Assembly: GCF_044466355.1 (NCBI RefSeq)
Contig: NZ_JBITMQ010000007.1
Span: 346,307-410,306 of the forward strand
DNA: 64,000 nucleotides
Source: Actinophytocola sp044466355
GTDB taxonomy: Bacteria > Actinomycetota > Actinomycetes > Mycobacteriales > Pseudonocardiaceae
Reading direction: 5' to 3'
Shown here: in pieces, positions 8,772-16,478 of the stretch
How the letters are laid out: each line of letters starts with the position of its first letter
How positions within the stretch are numbered: the first letter of the stretch is position 1
Notes under the pieces: model-generated
Told to the model about the DNA's origin: nothing
What the model saw: the letters and a program-made list of their open reading frames with translations, nothing else
Databases searched by the model: none
Program-made: the position numbers and the translations under genes

Positions 8772-9832
8772 GGGCGTACCTCGCAGTGGGTGAGCAGCTC
8801 GGACATGGATGCGGTGAAGTCGTGGGTGCGGCCTCGCGGGGCTGGCAGCTCCAGGAGGCCGCGGTAGTGGGCGAGGGTGCGTGGCCAGCCGGCGAGCTTG
8901 TGCTGCCACTGCTCGGCGGCATCGGGTGGATCGAGGTGAAACCCGACGACCTGGCGCAGCGGGATGACCAGCAGCCCGGCGGCGATCAGGCACGCTCCGA
9001 GGTAGGTGTCCTCCATGCCCCACCCCAGGCGGCCAAACTCCGCGTCGAAGCCCCCGACGTCCAGCACGACGGCGCGGGGCACGGCGACCAGGGCGGTGAC
9101 GACCATGCGCGGCAGATCCCAGTCGTAATAGGACTGCCCGTACCCGAGGTCGACGAAGTCGCGGGTGGCATCCAGCGGGCGGCCGTCCAGCGGCTCGGGC
9201 AGCGTGATCCCGCTGTAGGGCAGCAGCTTGTTCGCCGGTGGCCGCCACACGACTCGATGGTCGGCCGCGAGGTGAGGAATGCGCGCCAGGATGGCGGGAT
9301 CCTGGGAGTGGACCTCGTAGCGCAGGTTGTGGCGGAACCCAACCAGCACGCTGGTGTCGGTGGCGCGGGCGGCGATGTCGGTGATCACGTGCGGCGGGAT
9401 CACCATGTCGCCGTCGAGGTAGAGCACCGTTTGACCTCGTGCGAGGGCGGTGCCGACGTTGCGGGCGGTGGCCGCGCCCATCCGCTGCGGCAACCGCACG
9501 AACCGGTCCACCACTGGGTGCCGCACGGCGACCTCGGCCGTGTCGTCGGTGCTGGCGTCGTCGACGACGATGACCTCGAACCGGTACCGGTGGTGCTGAC
9601 GATCGAGAGCATCGAGCACGGTGGGCAGGGAGTAACCGACCTGATAGGTGGGGATGACCACCGAGACCGAGCGTGAAGACGCGAGCCAGCAGTCCGAGGG
9701 CGTGGGCTCGTGCCAACCAATCCCGTCGGCGACCGCCTCCCAGGCGCGGGTGCTGGAGGTGTGGTCGTTGCCTTGCCGCAGCAACTCCTCCCGCAAGGCC
9801 ACAGACCGGGTGTCGGTCACAGCCAGCCCCAT
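8768..9832 (-). CDS. GT2 family glycosyltransferase with GT7C-like C-terminal domain
   Basis: This 354-residue GT-A enzyme has VSVVIPTYQVGYSLPTVLDA at residues 56-75, VIVVDDAST at 88-95 and the metal-binding LYLDGDM (D140, D142). The C-terminal segment GWGMEDTYLG resembles the galactosyltransferase C-terminal (GT7C) motif. It has an N-terminal extension of about 50 residues. It would transfer a sugar from a nucleotide donor. No membrane segments are evident, so it probably acts in the cytoplasm. It overlaps the upstream DUF6884 gene by 16 bp and the downstream radical SAM gene by 4 bp. Confidence 0.9.
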   Translation of the reverse strand: MGLAVTDTRSVALREELLRQGNDHTSSTRAWEAVADGIGWHEPTPSDCWLASSRSVSVVIPTYQVGYSLPTVLDALDRQHHRYRFEVIVVDDASTDDTAEVAVRHPVVDRFVRLPQRMGAATARNVGTALARGQTVLYLDGDMVIPPHVITDIAARATDTSVLVGFRHNLRYEVHSQDPAILARIPHLAADHRVVWRPPANKLLPYSGITLPEPLDGRPLDATRDFVDLGYGQSYYDWDLPRMVVTALVAVPRAVVLDVGGFDAEFGRLGWGMEDTYLGACLIAAGLLVIPLRQVVGFHLDPPDAAEQWQHKLAGWPRTLAHYRGLLELPAPRGRTHDFTASMSELLTHCEVRP

Positions 9833-10278
9833 CGGGAAAGCACGGTGCTCGCGCCGGACCAGTCGGACGGGTCTGGAAGCAGCGTCAACTCGACCGGCGG
9901 CACGTGGTCGAAGAGGCAGCCTGTTGCGGCCAGGTACAGCGGTTCCAGCACCACCAGCACGTGCCGCAGAGCCGGAGCACGCAGGTCGGCGGCAAGGCGC
10001 GCGGTCACGCGGTCCTGGAGAGCTTCCGCCTCACCGCGGGTGCGCAGCTTGTGGTCGTAGGTGCCGACCTGGTCCTCGGGATGCAGCAGGCCGTGTTCGG
10101 CGGACACGATCCGAATTCGCGACCGGTAGGCGGGAGCAATATGGGCGCGCAGGTGCGGCACGAGCGCGCCCTGGTACAGCTCTAGCGCCGGGACCGGGGT
10201 CGTGGTGACGAGCTTCTCCCGGCTGCAGGAGACGATGATCAGTCCCTGCTCGGGCTCGAGCCTGTTGGTGGGCGTCAT
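9817..10278 (-). CDS. DUF6884-type protein (YaaA-like)
   Basis: This 153-residue protein has the pattern IIVSCSREKL near residue 14 and IRIVSAEHGLLHPEDQ near residue 56, followed by YDHKL. These features match DUF6884, a family distantly similar to YaaA that often sits in nucleic-acid-modification and phage-related neighbourhoods. No catalytic function is established. The start ATG 10278 overlaps the FGE-like stop by 4 bp. It may bind nucleic acid, as YaaA does (family-level inference). Confidence 0.75.
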   Translation of the reverse strand: MTPTNRLEPEQGLIIVSCSREKLVTTTPVPALELYQGALVPHLRAHIAPAYRSRIRIVSAEHGLLHPEDQVGTYDHKLRTRGEAEALQDRVTARLAADLRAPALRHVLVVLEPLYLAATGCLFDHVPPVELTLLPDPSDWSGASTVLSRWGWL

Positions 10279-10832
10279 GGCTGGCGTACCACCCGCAGCC
10301 CAATGCCCGGCGAGGTCAGCTCGGCGGGCGCGGCGTTGAGGAAGGTGGTGCGCGCGTACAACACCGGCGAGGCGTAGGAGCCGCCGCGCAGCGTGACGCC
10401 GCTGCCCATCGTGGCGCGGGCGGTCCACTCCCAGACGTTGCCAGCCACGTCCAACAGTCCCTCCGGGGTCGCTCCGGCGGGGTGGGCGTCGACCGGGCTG
10501 GTGGTGTCGAGGCCGGAATCGCGCAGGTTCGCCAACTCGCGTGTCCAGTCCTGATCGCCCCACGGCCAGCGTCGCCGGGCGGTTCCGCCCGCCATCCACT
10601 CCCACTCCGCCGAGGTCGGCAGCCGGCCGCCCAGGGCCTGGGCGATCCCGGTGGCCTCGGCATGGGTCATCCCGGTGACCGGATGCAGCCCGCGTCCACC
10701 ACCGCGCTCGCCGCGCAGCTGGGCGTAGGTAATCGGGGTGCGCGTCCACAGCAGCGCGCCGACCTGGACGGGCCGGGCGTCGTCGCCGAACCGGCAGGTC
10801 CCGCCGGGCACCTCGACCCACTCGATCTTCAT
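10275..10832 (-). CDS. FGE-sulfatase / C-type-lectin-fold protein without catalytic cysteines
   Basis: This 185-residue protein is shorter than true formylglycine-generating enzymes (about 260-300). Diagnostic parts are LPTSAEWEWMAGG (residues 71-83), RWPWGD (88-93), LLDVAGNVWEWTA (126-138), TLRGGSYASP (147-156) and a C-terminal IGLRVVR. The two C-terminal cysteines that bind copper in FGE are absent; the only cysteine is C13. It is therefore probably a binding module with the C-lectin fold rather than an oxidase. It lies 5 bp downstream of a reverse transcriptase gene, the arrangement seen in diversity-generating retroelements, where such a protein is the diversified target. No template or variable repeat pair was found. 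Confidence 0.85.
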   Translation of the reverse strand: MKIEWVEVPGGTCRFGDDARPVQVGALLWTRTPITYAQLRGERGGGRGLHPVTGMTHAEATGIAQALGGRLPTSAEWEWMAGGTARRRWPWGDQDWTRELANLRDSGLDTTSPVDAHPAGATPEGLLDVAGNVWEWTARATMGSGVTLRGGSYASPVLYARTTFLNAAPAELTSPGIGLRVVRQP

Positions 10833-10837
10833 GGTGG

Positions 10838-11809
10838 TCAGCCCCCGATCAGGAACAGGTCTTCGACGTTGGAGCGCGCCCGCACGCGGCTCTTGGATTC
10901 GTTGGGACGCAACCCGAATCTGGCGAGCGCCTCGGCGATGACGGTGAAGGCGGCGTGGGCCTCGGTCTCGTCGGCGGCGAAGGCCGCGTAGTTGTCGGCG
11001 AACCGCACCACCCGCAACTCACCCAGCAGGGCGTCGGGCCGTGACAAGCGCAGGTTGATCAACGGCGCGAGTCCGGAACCCGGCGCGATCGGGTACGGCA
11101 TCGCGCCCAGCGCGGTGCGCACCCGGTTGAGGAAGGTGCCGTCGTGAACGTGCTGGGCGCACCAGTCGACAACCTGCTCGACCGTGACGCCCTCGGACAC
11201 AGAGGCCACATCCACGTCGGCGACTGCGCGCAAGCCGGCCGCCACGTGAGCCGCGGCGTGGCGCAGCGCGGTGATGCGGTTGCGGCGAGGCCGGTAGCCG
11301 GACACCCAGTCGGCCAGCACCTGCGTTTCCAGGATCGGCTCGATCGCGTTGCGCAGCGCGCGGTGCACCAGCCGGTCGATCATCGTGGGCACGCACACGG
11401 TCATCGGCTTGCCGGTGTAAGTAGGGAAGGTCACCTCCCGCACCGGGCCCGGCCGCCAGGTGCCCTCGGCCAACTGCTCGGCCAGCCGGGGCAGCAGTTC
11501 GGAGGCACGCCGCCGCAACTCCCCAAGCGTCATACGGTCCACGCCGGGCGTCGAGGTTCGCCGTCCACACTGCCGCAGCGCGGTCCGCAGATGCTTCTCG
11601 TCCAGCAACGGAATCAGCGAGTGCGTCTGCAGGACAGGGGTTGGTGACACGGCACGCGGGTGCGCTAGGGTCGGCCCCGCTTGAGCGGCAGGCACGCTCC
11701 CTTGATCACCGAGATCAGGCTCGCAACCCAACACGCGCGAGCTGTGAACGAGGGAAAGACGGCCCCGCTCAGGCCCCGATTCTGACGGCTTCGTGTCCAC
11801 GAGCCTCAC
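10838..11809 (-). CDS. reverse-transcriptase-fold protein with FADN active-site box
   Basis: The 323-residue reading (GTG 11809) contains RT motifs: TPGVDRM (residues 87-93), RT2-like VPTMIDRLVHRALRNAIEPI (140-159), SGYRPRRNRITALRHA (170-185), motif A ADVDVAS (197-203), motif B IAPGSGLAPLINL (241-253) and motif C RFADNYAAF (269-277). The usual YxDD is replaced by FADN, so one metal-binding Asp is Asn. There is no maturase, HNH or protease domain. The first about 55 residues look unstructured, and GTG 11650 is an alternative start that would leave 165 bp upstream for an RNA. It resembles group II or DGR-type RTs more than retron RTs. It sits between queC and the FGE-like gene. Confidence 0.85.
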   Translation of the reverse strand: MRLVDTKPSESGPERGRLSLVHSSRVLGCEPDLGDQGSVPAAQAGPTLAHPRAVSPTPVLQTHSLIPLLDEKHLRTALRQCGRRTSTPGVDRMTLGELRRRASELLPRLAEQLAEGTWRPGPVREVTFPTYTGKPMTVCVPTMIDRLVHRALRNAIEPILETQVLADWVSGYRPRRNRITALRHAAAHVAAGLRAVADVDVASVSEGVTVEQVVDWCAQHVHDGTFLNRVRTALGAMPYPIAPGSGLAPLINLRLSRPDALLGELRVVRFADNYAAFAADETEAHAAFTVIAEALARFGLRPNESKSRVRARSNVEDLFLIGG

Positions 11810-11815
11810 GCCCCT

Positions 11816-12520
11816 CTACGCAGCCTGGTACACGGTGGGGTCGGCGATACCGTTGTCACGGAAGGCTTCCCGGCGCTCGGTGCACGTTCCACAGGTGCCG
11901 CAGTGCACTCCTTCACCCCGGTAGCAGGACCACGTGCGGGCGAATGGCACCGCCAGTGCCTCACCGACGCGCACGATGTCGGTCTTGGTCAATGTCAGGA
12001 ACGGAGCGAGCATCTGGAACCCCGGCACCAGCAGACCCTCGTTGGCCGTCTGCACGCTGCGGGCGAACCGCTCCACGAACTCCGGCCTGCAATCGGGGTA
12101 GATGGTGTGATCCCCGGCGTGCGCGCCGAAGGCGACCGCGTCCGCGCGCACGGCGATGGCGACCGCTACGGCGATGTCGAGCATGATCGCGTTGCGGTTG
12201 GGCACCACCGTGGCGGACATCGACTCATCGGTGTAATGCCCATCCGGCACCGCCACCGAGGTGTCGGTCAACGCCGAACCGGTCAGCAGTGCGCCCAGGC
12301 TCGTCAGGTCAATGATCCGGTGCGGGCTCAGCAGCAGCCGTGCGATCTCAGCGGCGTGATCGAGTTCGACGCGATGCCGCTGCCCGTAGTCGAACGACAC
12401 CAGTGTCAGGCGGCTGTGACGGGCGGCCAACCAGTAGGCCAGCACGGTGGAGTCCAGGCCGCCGGAGGCGATGACGACCGCGTGTTCGGGATGTCGGTGT
12501 TCGCTGTGAACGATCGACAT
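11816..12520 (-). CDS. queC: 7-cyano-7-deazaguanine synthase QueC
   Basis: This 234-residue protein has all QueC signatures: the PP-loop ASGGLDST (residues 18-25), FDYGQRH (43-49), VPNRN (106-110), GAHAGDHTIYPDCRPEF (132-148) and the zinc site C199, C207, C210, C213 (WSCYRGEGVHCGTCGTCTER). It makes preQ0 from 7-carboxy-7-deazaguanine, ATP and ammonia. QueD, QueE and FolE are not in this window, so the precursor must come from elsewhere. GTG 12526 is an alternative start giving a GTGA overlap with the upstream gene. Its place in an operon with an RT, an exonuclease and glycosyltransferases is unusual for tRNA queuosine synthesis and suggests another deazapurine use. Confidence 0.95.
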   Translation of the reverse strand: MSIVHSEHRHPEHAVVIASGGLDSTVLAYWLAARHSRLTLVSFDYGQRHRVELDHAAEIARLLLSPHRIIDLTSLGALLTGSALTDTSVAVPDGHYTDESMSATVVPNRNAIMLDIAVAVAIAVRADAVAFGAHAGDHTIYPDCRPEFVERFARSVQTANEGLLVPGFQMLAPFLTLTKTDIVRVGEALAVPFARTWSCYRGEGVHCGTCGTCTERREAFRDNGIADPTVYQAA

Positions 12521-12522
12521 GG

Positions 12523-13014
12523 TCACCACGCCCGCGAGAAGGTACGACGGACGGCACCGACAACGGCACCCCAATTCGGCAGTTCCAGGCCGGCTTCAGG
12601 CTGCTGCACCCACCGCAGCTCTCCCTCGGCGGAGCCGAAGGCGGGCAACGGAATCGTCGCCCCGACCTCGTACCAGCCGACCTCGGCGGACACCAGGTCG
12701 GCGATGGTGGACTGGCGCATCTTCGTGCGCGGCTGGGTGAGGAAGATCCAGTCGTCGGGCGTGGTGTCCGGCTTGCCCGGCAGGACGATGATGGGCGCGC
12801 GCTGCATCGCCTGGATGAGCTGGTGGTTGACCTCGCCGCCGAACCCGGCGCGCATGATCAGCGCATCCACCGTGTCGCCCACACGCAGCCGTACCTCGCC
12901 GGTCGACGGCTCGATCGTGGTAGGCCAACACAACAGTTGTGTGTAGTACTGCGACAGCACGCTCGTTCCGACGACTTCATGTTGTCGGGTTTCTGTTGCC
13001 GTTGCGGTGATCAT
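12523..13014 (-). CDS. uncharacterised protein, first gene of the RT/queC operon
   Basis: This 163-residue protein of unknown function starts at ATG 13014 behind a strong GGAGGAAC ribosome site. It is soluble, with conserved-looking segments LLCWPTTIEPSTGEVRLRVG, APIIVLPGKPDTTPDDWIFL and TIPLPAFGSAEGELRWV. The style resembles the small accessory proteins next to bifunctional primase/polymerases in actinomycetes, but I cannot assign a family. It is the promoter-proximal gene of the eleven-gene operon and overlaps queC (or abuts it, depending on the queC start). Confidence 0.75.
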   Translation of the reverse strand: MITATATETRQHEVVGTSVLSQYYTQLLCWPTTIEPSTGEVRLRVGDTVDALIMRAGFGGEVNHQLIQAMQRAPIIVLPGKPDTTPDDWIFLTQPRTKMRQSTIADLVSAEVGWYEVGATIPLPAFGSAEGELRWVQQPEAGLELPNWGAVVGAVRRTFSRAW

Positions 13015-13046
13015 GAGCTGTTCCTCCGTGCAAGGGTTGGGGTGAC

Positions 13047-13083
13047 GGAACCGGAGTTCCTCCAAGGGAAAAACTCCGGCTCC
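13047..13083 (-). promoter_or_regulatory. leader hairpin upstream of the eleven-gene operon
   Basis: An inverted repeat with 12-bp arms (GGAACCGGAGTT and AACTCCGGCTCC, one G-U pair in the RNA) encloses a 13-base loop. It lies 33 bases upstream of the first start codon. On the coding strand the loop includes GGAGG. Such a leader stem could control translation or transcription elongation of the operon. No -10/-35 consensus was identified with confidence. Confidence 0.55.
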
Positions 13084-13242
13084 GCCCGTGGTTGAGGGGC
13101 GCGGCGCTTGGGACCGCGCTGGATGTGCAAATGGGCCGTCAGGCGTATGAGAATCCGAAGCAGGCAAAGCCCGACATCGCTCCGAACTCGTGCCGCTAAG
13201 ACCACAGTGGAGGCACGTTCACCTGCTCGACACCGGGCGGCC

Positions 13243-13485
13243 TCATACGACTTCGCCTTCTCGAATGAAACCCAAGCCGTGTGTGCCCACCGTCTTCAGC
13301 GCGTGCCGGAGCACCGGCGACGGAGGCTGGCCGGGGTTGCGCCAATGTCTGCCGACACGGGACGCGGCAACGTAGTGCCTGCCACCAGAAGTCGCTTCGG
13401 AACGCCGCTGCCGGAAAGCGCGGTACAACAGGCAACTGACGAACACCACGGCCGCGATCGCCGTGATCATCGGAGCCAGCGGCAT
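13243..13485 (-). CDS. small single-pass membrane protein
   Basis: This is an 80-residue product read from ATG 13485. That start overlaps the upstream stop (TGATG), so the genes are probably translationally coupled. It begins with a hydrophobic helix (MITAIAAVVFVSCLLY, about residues 6-21) followed by a basic tail rich in Arg and Gly. An ATG at 13557 would add 24 residues but would overlap the upstream gene by 72 bp. No family was recognised. Confidence 0.5.
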   Translation of the reverse strand: MPLAPMITAIAAVVFVSCLLYRAFRQRRSEATSGGRHYVAASRVGRHWRNPGQPPSPVLRHALKTVGTHGLGFIREGEVV

Positions 13486-13856
13486 CAGGCGATCCCACCT
13501 CGCAGGGCGGGGATCGCGGCGGAACCAGGTATCGGGGTCGTGGTTCCGCCGCGACATGACGGCAAAGCAGGGCGCCCCACGACGGCTGGGGGCACACCGT
13601 CGCTGTACTGCTTCACCGTGCTCGCCGTACCGGTCTCCTCGGAGGGGCCAGATCCACCTGGCGCGGGTGTGTCGGCCACCTCGGTGGCCGTGGCGATGAC
13701 GGAGCGGAACTGCTCGGCCTGGACGCGGTCGAGCGTGGCAGCCTCACCTGGGGGCGCCATCACCACGACCTGTGAGCCGCGCACGAACACCTGCAGGCTC
13801 CGAGGGCGGCCGGCGACATCGCGGCACGTCACCGCCCAAGGTCCGCGGTCATTCAT
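13485..13856 (-). CDS. small hypothetical protein
   Basis: This 123-residue protein starts at ATG 13856. The N-terminal half (GPWAVTCRDVAGRPRSLQVF, then VVVMAPPGEAATL and VQAEQFRSVIATA) looks like a compact conserved domain common in Pseudonocardiaceae. The C-terminal half is low-complexity Pro/Gly. It is followed by the coupled membrane-protein gene. I cannot assign a function. Confidence 0.55.
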   Translation of the reverse strand: MNDRGPWAVTCRDVAGRPRSLQVFVRGSQVVVMAPPGEAATLDRVQAEQFRSVIATATEVADTPAPGGSGPSEETGTASTVKQYSDGVPPAVVGRPALPSCRGGTTTPIPGSAAIPALRGGIA

Positions 13857-14492
13857 CGTGCGTCACCGCCTCGTGCGGTGGTCCAACTCCATACCCACAC
13901 CGGCTGCACGAGGAAACGCGGCACAGCGAGCTTTGTTTGTGGGCATCGCGAAACCAAGGGTTCCGCGAATCGCTGGGAGAGTGTCATCATCTACTCCGAT
14001 ACTCAGCGAGTCCCGATTTACTTATGTCCGAACTTCTGCTACTCCCATAGCGTCGAGCGTTTCGTTGTCGCTCGGCCAAACCGGTCGAGCAGCGGATTCA
14101 GCGGTAACGGCGCAGGTAGAGCCGCTACGAATCCCGCCAACGCAGCTAAACCTCCGCGCCGCGGGGCAGACCAGAGCGACAGCGTGGCGGCGATGGGGCG
14201 TCCACGGGGCGACAGGTGACATGACCTGCGGAAATGGCAACACGAGCGCGATGTGCCATCCGGGTGAAACCCAATGCCACTGTAAGTATTCGCCAGAAAA
14301 GCGGAGACACGTGGGCATGAGGTGTGGTAACGCCACGCCGCCGCAAGGGGGAGCCATCAGAAGGAAGCCGTGCGCGCCGCGTAATCGACGATCGTTACCG
14401 TGATGGTGTCGTCCGCTCCGGCGGGCGGCCTTGACCTGCCAAAACAGGAGCGGGACGATCGCCGTGGCCTAGCCGCACGAACGGGGGCAAGC
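13857..14492. other. intergenic region, no gene supported
   Basis: This 636-bp stretch is less GC-rich around 13960-14060 and has no open frame with coding character. It separates the divergent small minus-strand genes from the plus-strand XRE-TPR regulator, so it should hold promoters for both directions. I see no clear palindrome or terminator. Confidence 0.5.
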
Positions 14493-15659
14493 ATGACGCT
14501 GCGACGAGAAAGCCTGGCCCGGCGACGGGCGGCAATGGGGTACACCCAGGAGACCTTCGCGGCCCGGCTGAAACTCGACCGCTCCACTGTTGCCCGCTGG
14601 GAGCGAGGGGTGGCAACGCCCCAACCATGGAACCAACCCGACGTCGCGAAGGCGCTGGAGATCTCCGTCGAAGTGTTGGAGCAGTACCTCGCGGAGAAGC
14701 CGACTGCGACTCCGCCGAGTTCCGACCACGTGAGCTTCGCGCTACAGCGTCCAGCAGGTCTTGACCTCGTTGCGGTCGCCCACCTACGGCAAGAAGTGCA
14801 AGCGCTGGATGACCGCTACGACCGGGCCCCGTCTATTGCGCTTCTGGCCGATGCCGGTCCAACCCTCGGACAGGTCACCCTTCTTGCCAGGGAGGCGCCC
14901 TACGGACGGGCACGCCGAGAGTTGAAGGCGCTGGAAGCCGAAGCGGCCACTCTGATGGGCCAACTGGTCTGGGACGCCTCGCAACGCCGCGACCAACGCA
15001 GCGCCCGCGTCTACCTCGACCAGGCAGTAGCCGCTGCCCGTGAACTCGGAGACGTGACTGCGGAAGGTCATGCCTTGCTCCGAGCGAGCTACCTGGCCCT
15101 CTACGGTGATCACGACCCTCAAGCCGGCCTCGTGTTGACCCAACACGTCGCGAACGCCACTGCTGCCACCAGCGCAGTCCTCACAGGGCTCGGGCTCCTT
15201 CACAACGCCGAAGCCCACGCCATGCTCGGTGACGCACGCAGCTGCGAGATGACGCTCGCCGAGGCGGAGAATTACTTCGACAAAATCACCGAGAACGATC
15301 CCGCCTTCCACTTGTTCTCGCAAAGCCAGTTCGCGCGACTGGCCGGATCCTGCTATCTGTTCCTTGGGCACCACCGTCGCGCCCAGCAGATCCTGCAGAA
15401 AGCTGCTCGTGCGTCGCTACGCCCGAGCAAGTCACGCGCGATCATCCTCGGCAATCTTTCCCTGGCCCAACTTCGGCATGGAGAACCGGATGCTGCCGTT
15501 GCCGTCCTGCACGAGGCCATCGACATCGTGGAGACCACACGAGGCGGCGGTGGCATGAACATCGCCTTCGACGCCGCCAAGGAACTGCGACGCTGGCGCG
15601 AGGAGCCCTTCGTGCAGCATGTGCACGATCGCCTGCTGTCCCTGATGACCGCTGCGTGA
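14493..15659 (+). CDS. XRE-family HTH regulator with TPR-like sensor region
   Basis: This 388-residue protein starts at ATG 14493; an in-frame upstream extension exists but has no conserved sequence. The HTH is at residues 4-62 (STVARWERGVATPQPWNQP). The rest is a helical-repeat sensor region with TPR-like pairs (AHAMLGDARSCEMTLAEAE, LFLGHHRRAQQILQKAARA). Unlike its two relatives in the window, it lacks a clear twin-arginine-like patch. The following gene starts 9 bp after its stop, so regulator and cyclo-ligase-like enzyme form a pair similar to the regulator-flavoprotein pair at 2789-4566. Confidence 0.87.
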   Translation: MTLRRESLARRRAAMGYTQETFAARLKLDRSTVARWERGVATPQPWNQPDVAKALEISVEVLEQYLAEKPTATPPSSDHVSFALQRPAGLDLVAVAHLRQEVQALDDRYDRAPSIALLADAGPTLGQVTLLAREAPYGRARRELKALEAEAATLMGQLVWDASQRRDQRSARVYLDQAVAAARELGDVTAEGHALLRASYLALYGDHDPQAGLVLTQHVANATAATSAVLTGLGLLHNAEAHAMLGDARSCEMTLAEAENYFDKITENDPAFHLFSQSQFARLAGSCYLFLGHHRRAQQILQKAARASLRPSKSRAIILGNLSLAQLRHGEPDAAVAVLHEAIDIVETTRGGGGMNIAFDAAKELRRWREEPFVQHVHDRLLSLMTAA

Positions 15660-15668
15660 GGAGCACCG

Positions 15669-16397
15669 GTGACCAACTCCATCGACGACCTGAAGAACGC
15701 GGCACGCGCCAGGATCTGGGACACCTTGACCGCCCACGCGGCCGTGCACGACACCGACGTCCACGGCCGCATTCCCAACTTCGTCAATGCGCGGCTCGCC
15801 GCGGACCGTCTTGCCGAGCTGCCCTCCTGGAAGGCTGCCCGAGTGATCAAAGCCGTTCCGGACAAGGCGCAACTGCCCGTACGCGCTCGAGCGCTTCGCG
15901 AGGGCAAGCTCGTCTACATGGCCGTTCCCAGGCTGGCGAAGCAGCGTCCCTTCTACCTGCTCGACCCCGAGCGGCTCACCGTGTCCCCTGAGCAGGCCGC
16001 TGACAGCCACGTAGCCGCCGACATCGCACCCACCGTCGAGGTGGACAGCGTCCTCCCCATCGACCTCATCGTCTGCGGCAGCGTCGCGGTGAACCGCCAC
16101 GGCGTCCGGCTGGGCAAGGGGGCGGGGTACTCCGACCTCGAGGTAGCACTTCTACAAGAAGCGGGCCTCATCCGGCCCGAGACCCTGATCGCCACCACCG
16201 TGCACTCGCTTCAAGTCGTCGACGGCGAACTCCCCGAGTCGGAGCACGACTTCAGCGTGGACCTCATCGTCACGCCGGAAGAGGTGATCACCTGCGGTCC
16301 ACCACGTCGTCCAGCAGGCTTGATGTGGGAGCGCCTGCCAGCAGAGAAGATCGCCGCCATCCCGGCCCTTGCCACCCGCGCTTCCCAACACAACTAG
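15669..16397 (+). CDS. 5-formyltetrahydrofolate cyclo-ligase-like protein
   Basis: This 242-residue protein belongs to the MTHFS-like family. Visible signatures are ARARIWDTL near the N-terminus, LVYMAVPRLAKQRPFYLLDP, LIVCGSVAVNRHGVRLGKGAGYSDLE (G-x-G-x-G-Y core) and DLIVTPEEVI. True cyclo-ligases convert 5-formyl-THF and ATP to 5,10-methenyl-THF. Paralogues of this longer type may have other roles. It starts at GTG 15669 with GGAG 7 bases upstream and is co-directional with the XRE-TPR regulator. Confidence 0.82.
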   Translation: MTNSIDDLKNAARARIWDTLTAHAAVHDTDVHGRIPNFVNARLAADRLAELPSWKAARVIKAVPDKAQLPVRARALREGKLVYMAVPRLAKQRPFYLLDPERLTVSPEQAADSHVAADIAPTVEVDSVLPIDLIVCGSVAVNRHGVRLGKGAGYSDLEVALLQEAGLIRPETLIATTVHSLQVVDGELPESEHDFSVDLIVTPEEVITCGPPRRPAGLMWERLPAEKIAAIPALATRASQHN

Positions 16398-16478
16398 CTG
16401 CCGTGATACAAGCTCCGGCATGGACTCTGTCCGGTCACCTCACCCTCGCCAACGTACTGCGGCTCTACCGGGCCGCCA

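Noticed and set aside
10275..13242. Template/variable repeat pair of a classic DGR
   Set aside because: I compared the 3' end of the FGE-like gene with nearby non-coding stretches by eye and saw no matching copy. Kept only as an open question.
13108..14403. Long plus-strand open frame (431 codons) over the 13.1-14.4 kb region
   Set aside because: Composition is Arg/Ser/Pro-rich, no motif is present, and it opposes two better minus-strand genes and crosses intergenic sequence. It is an artefact of high GC.
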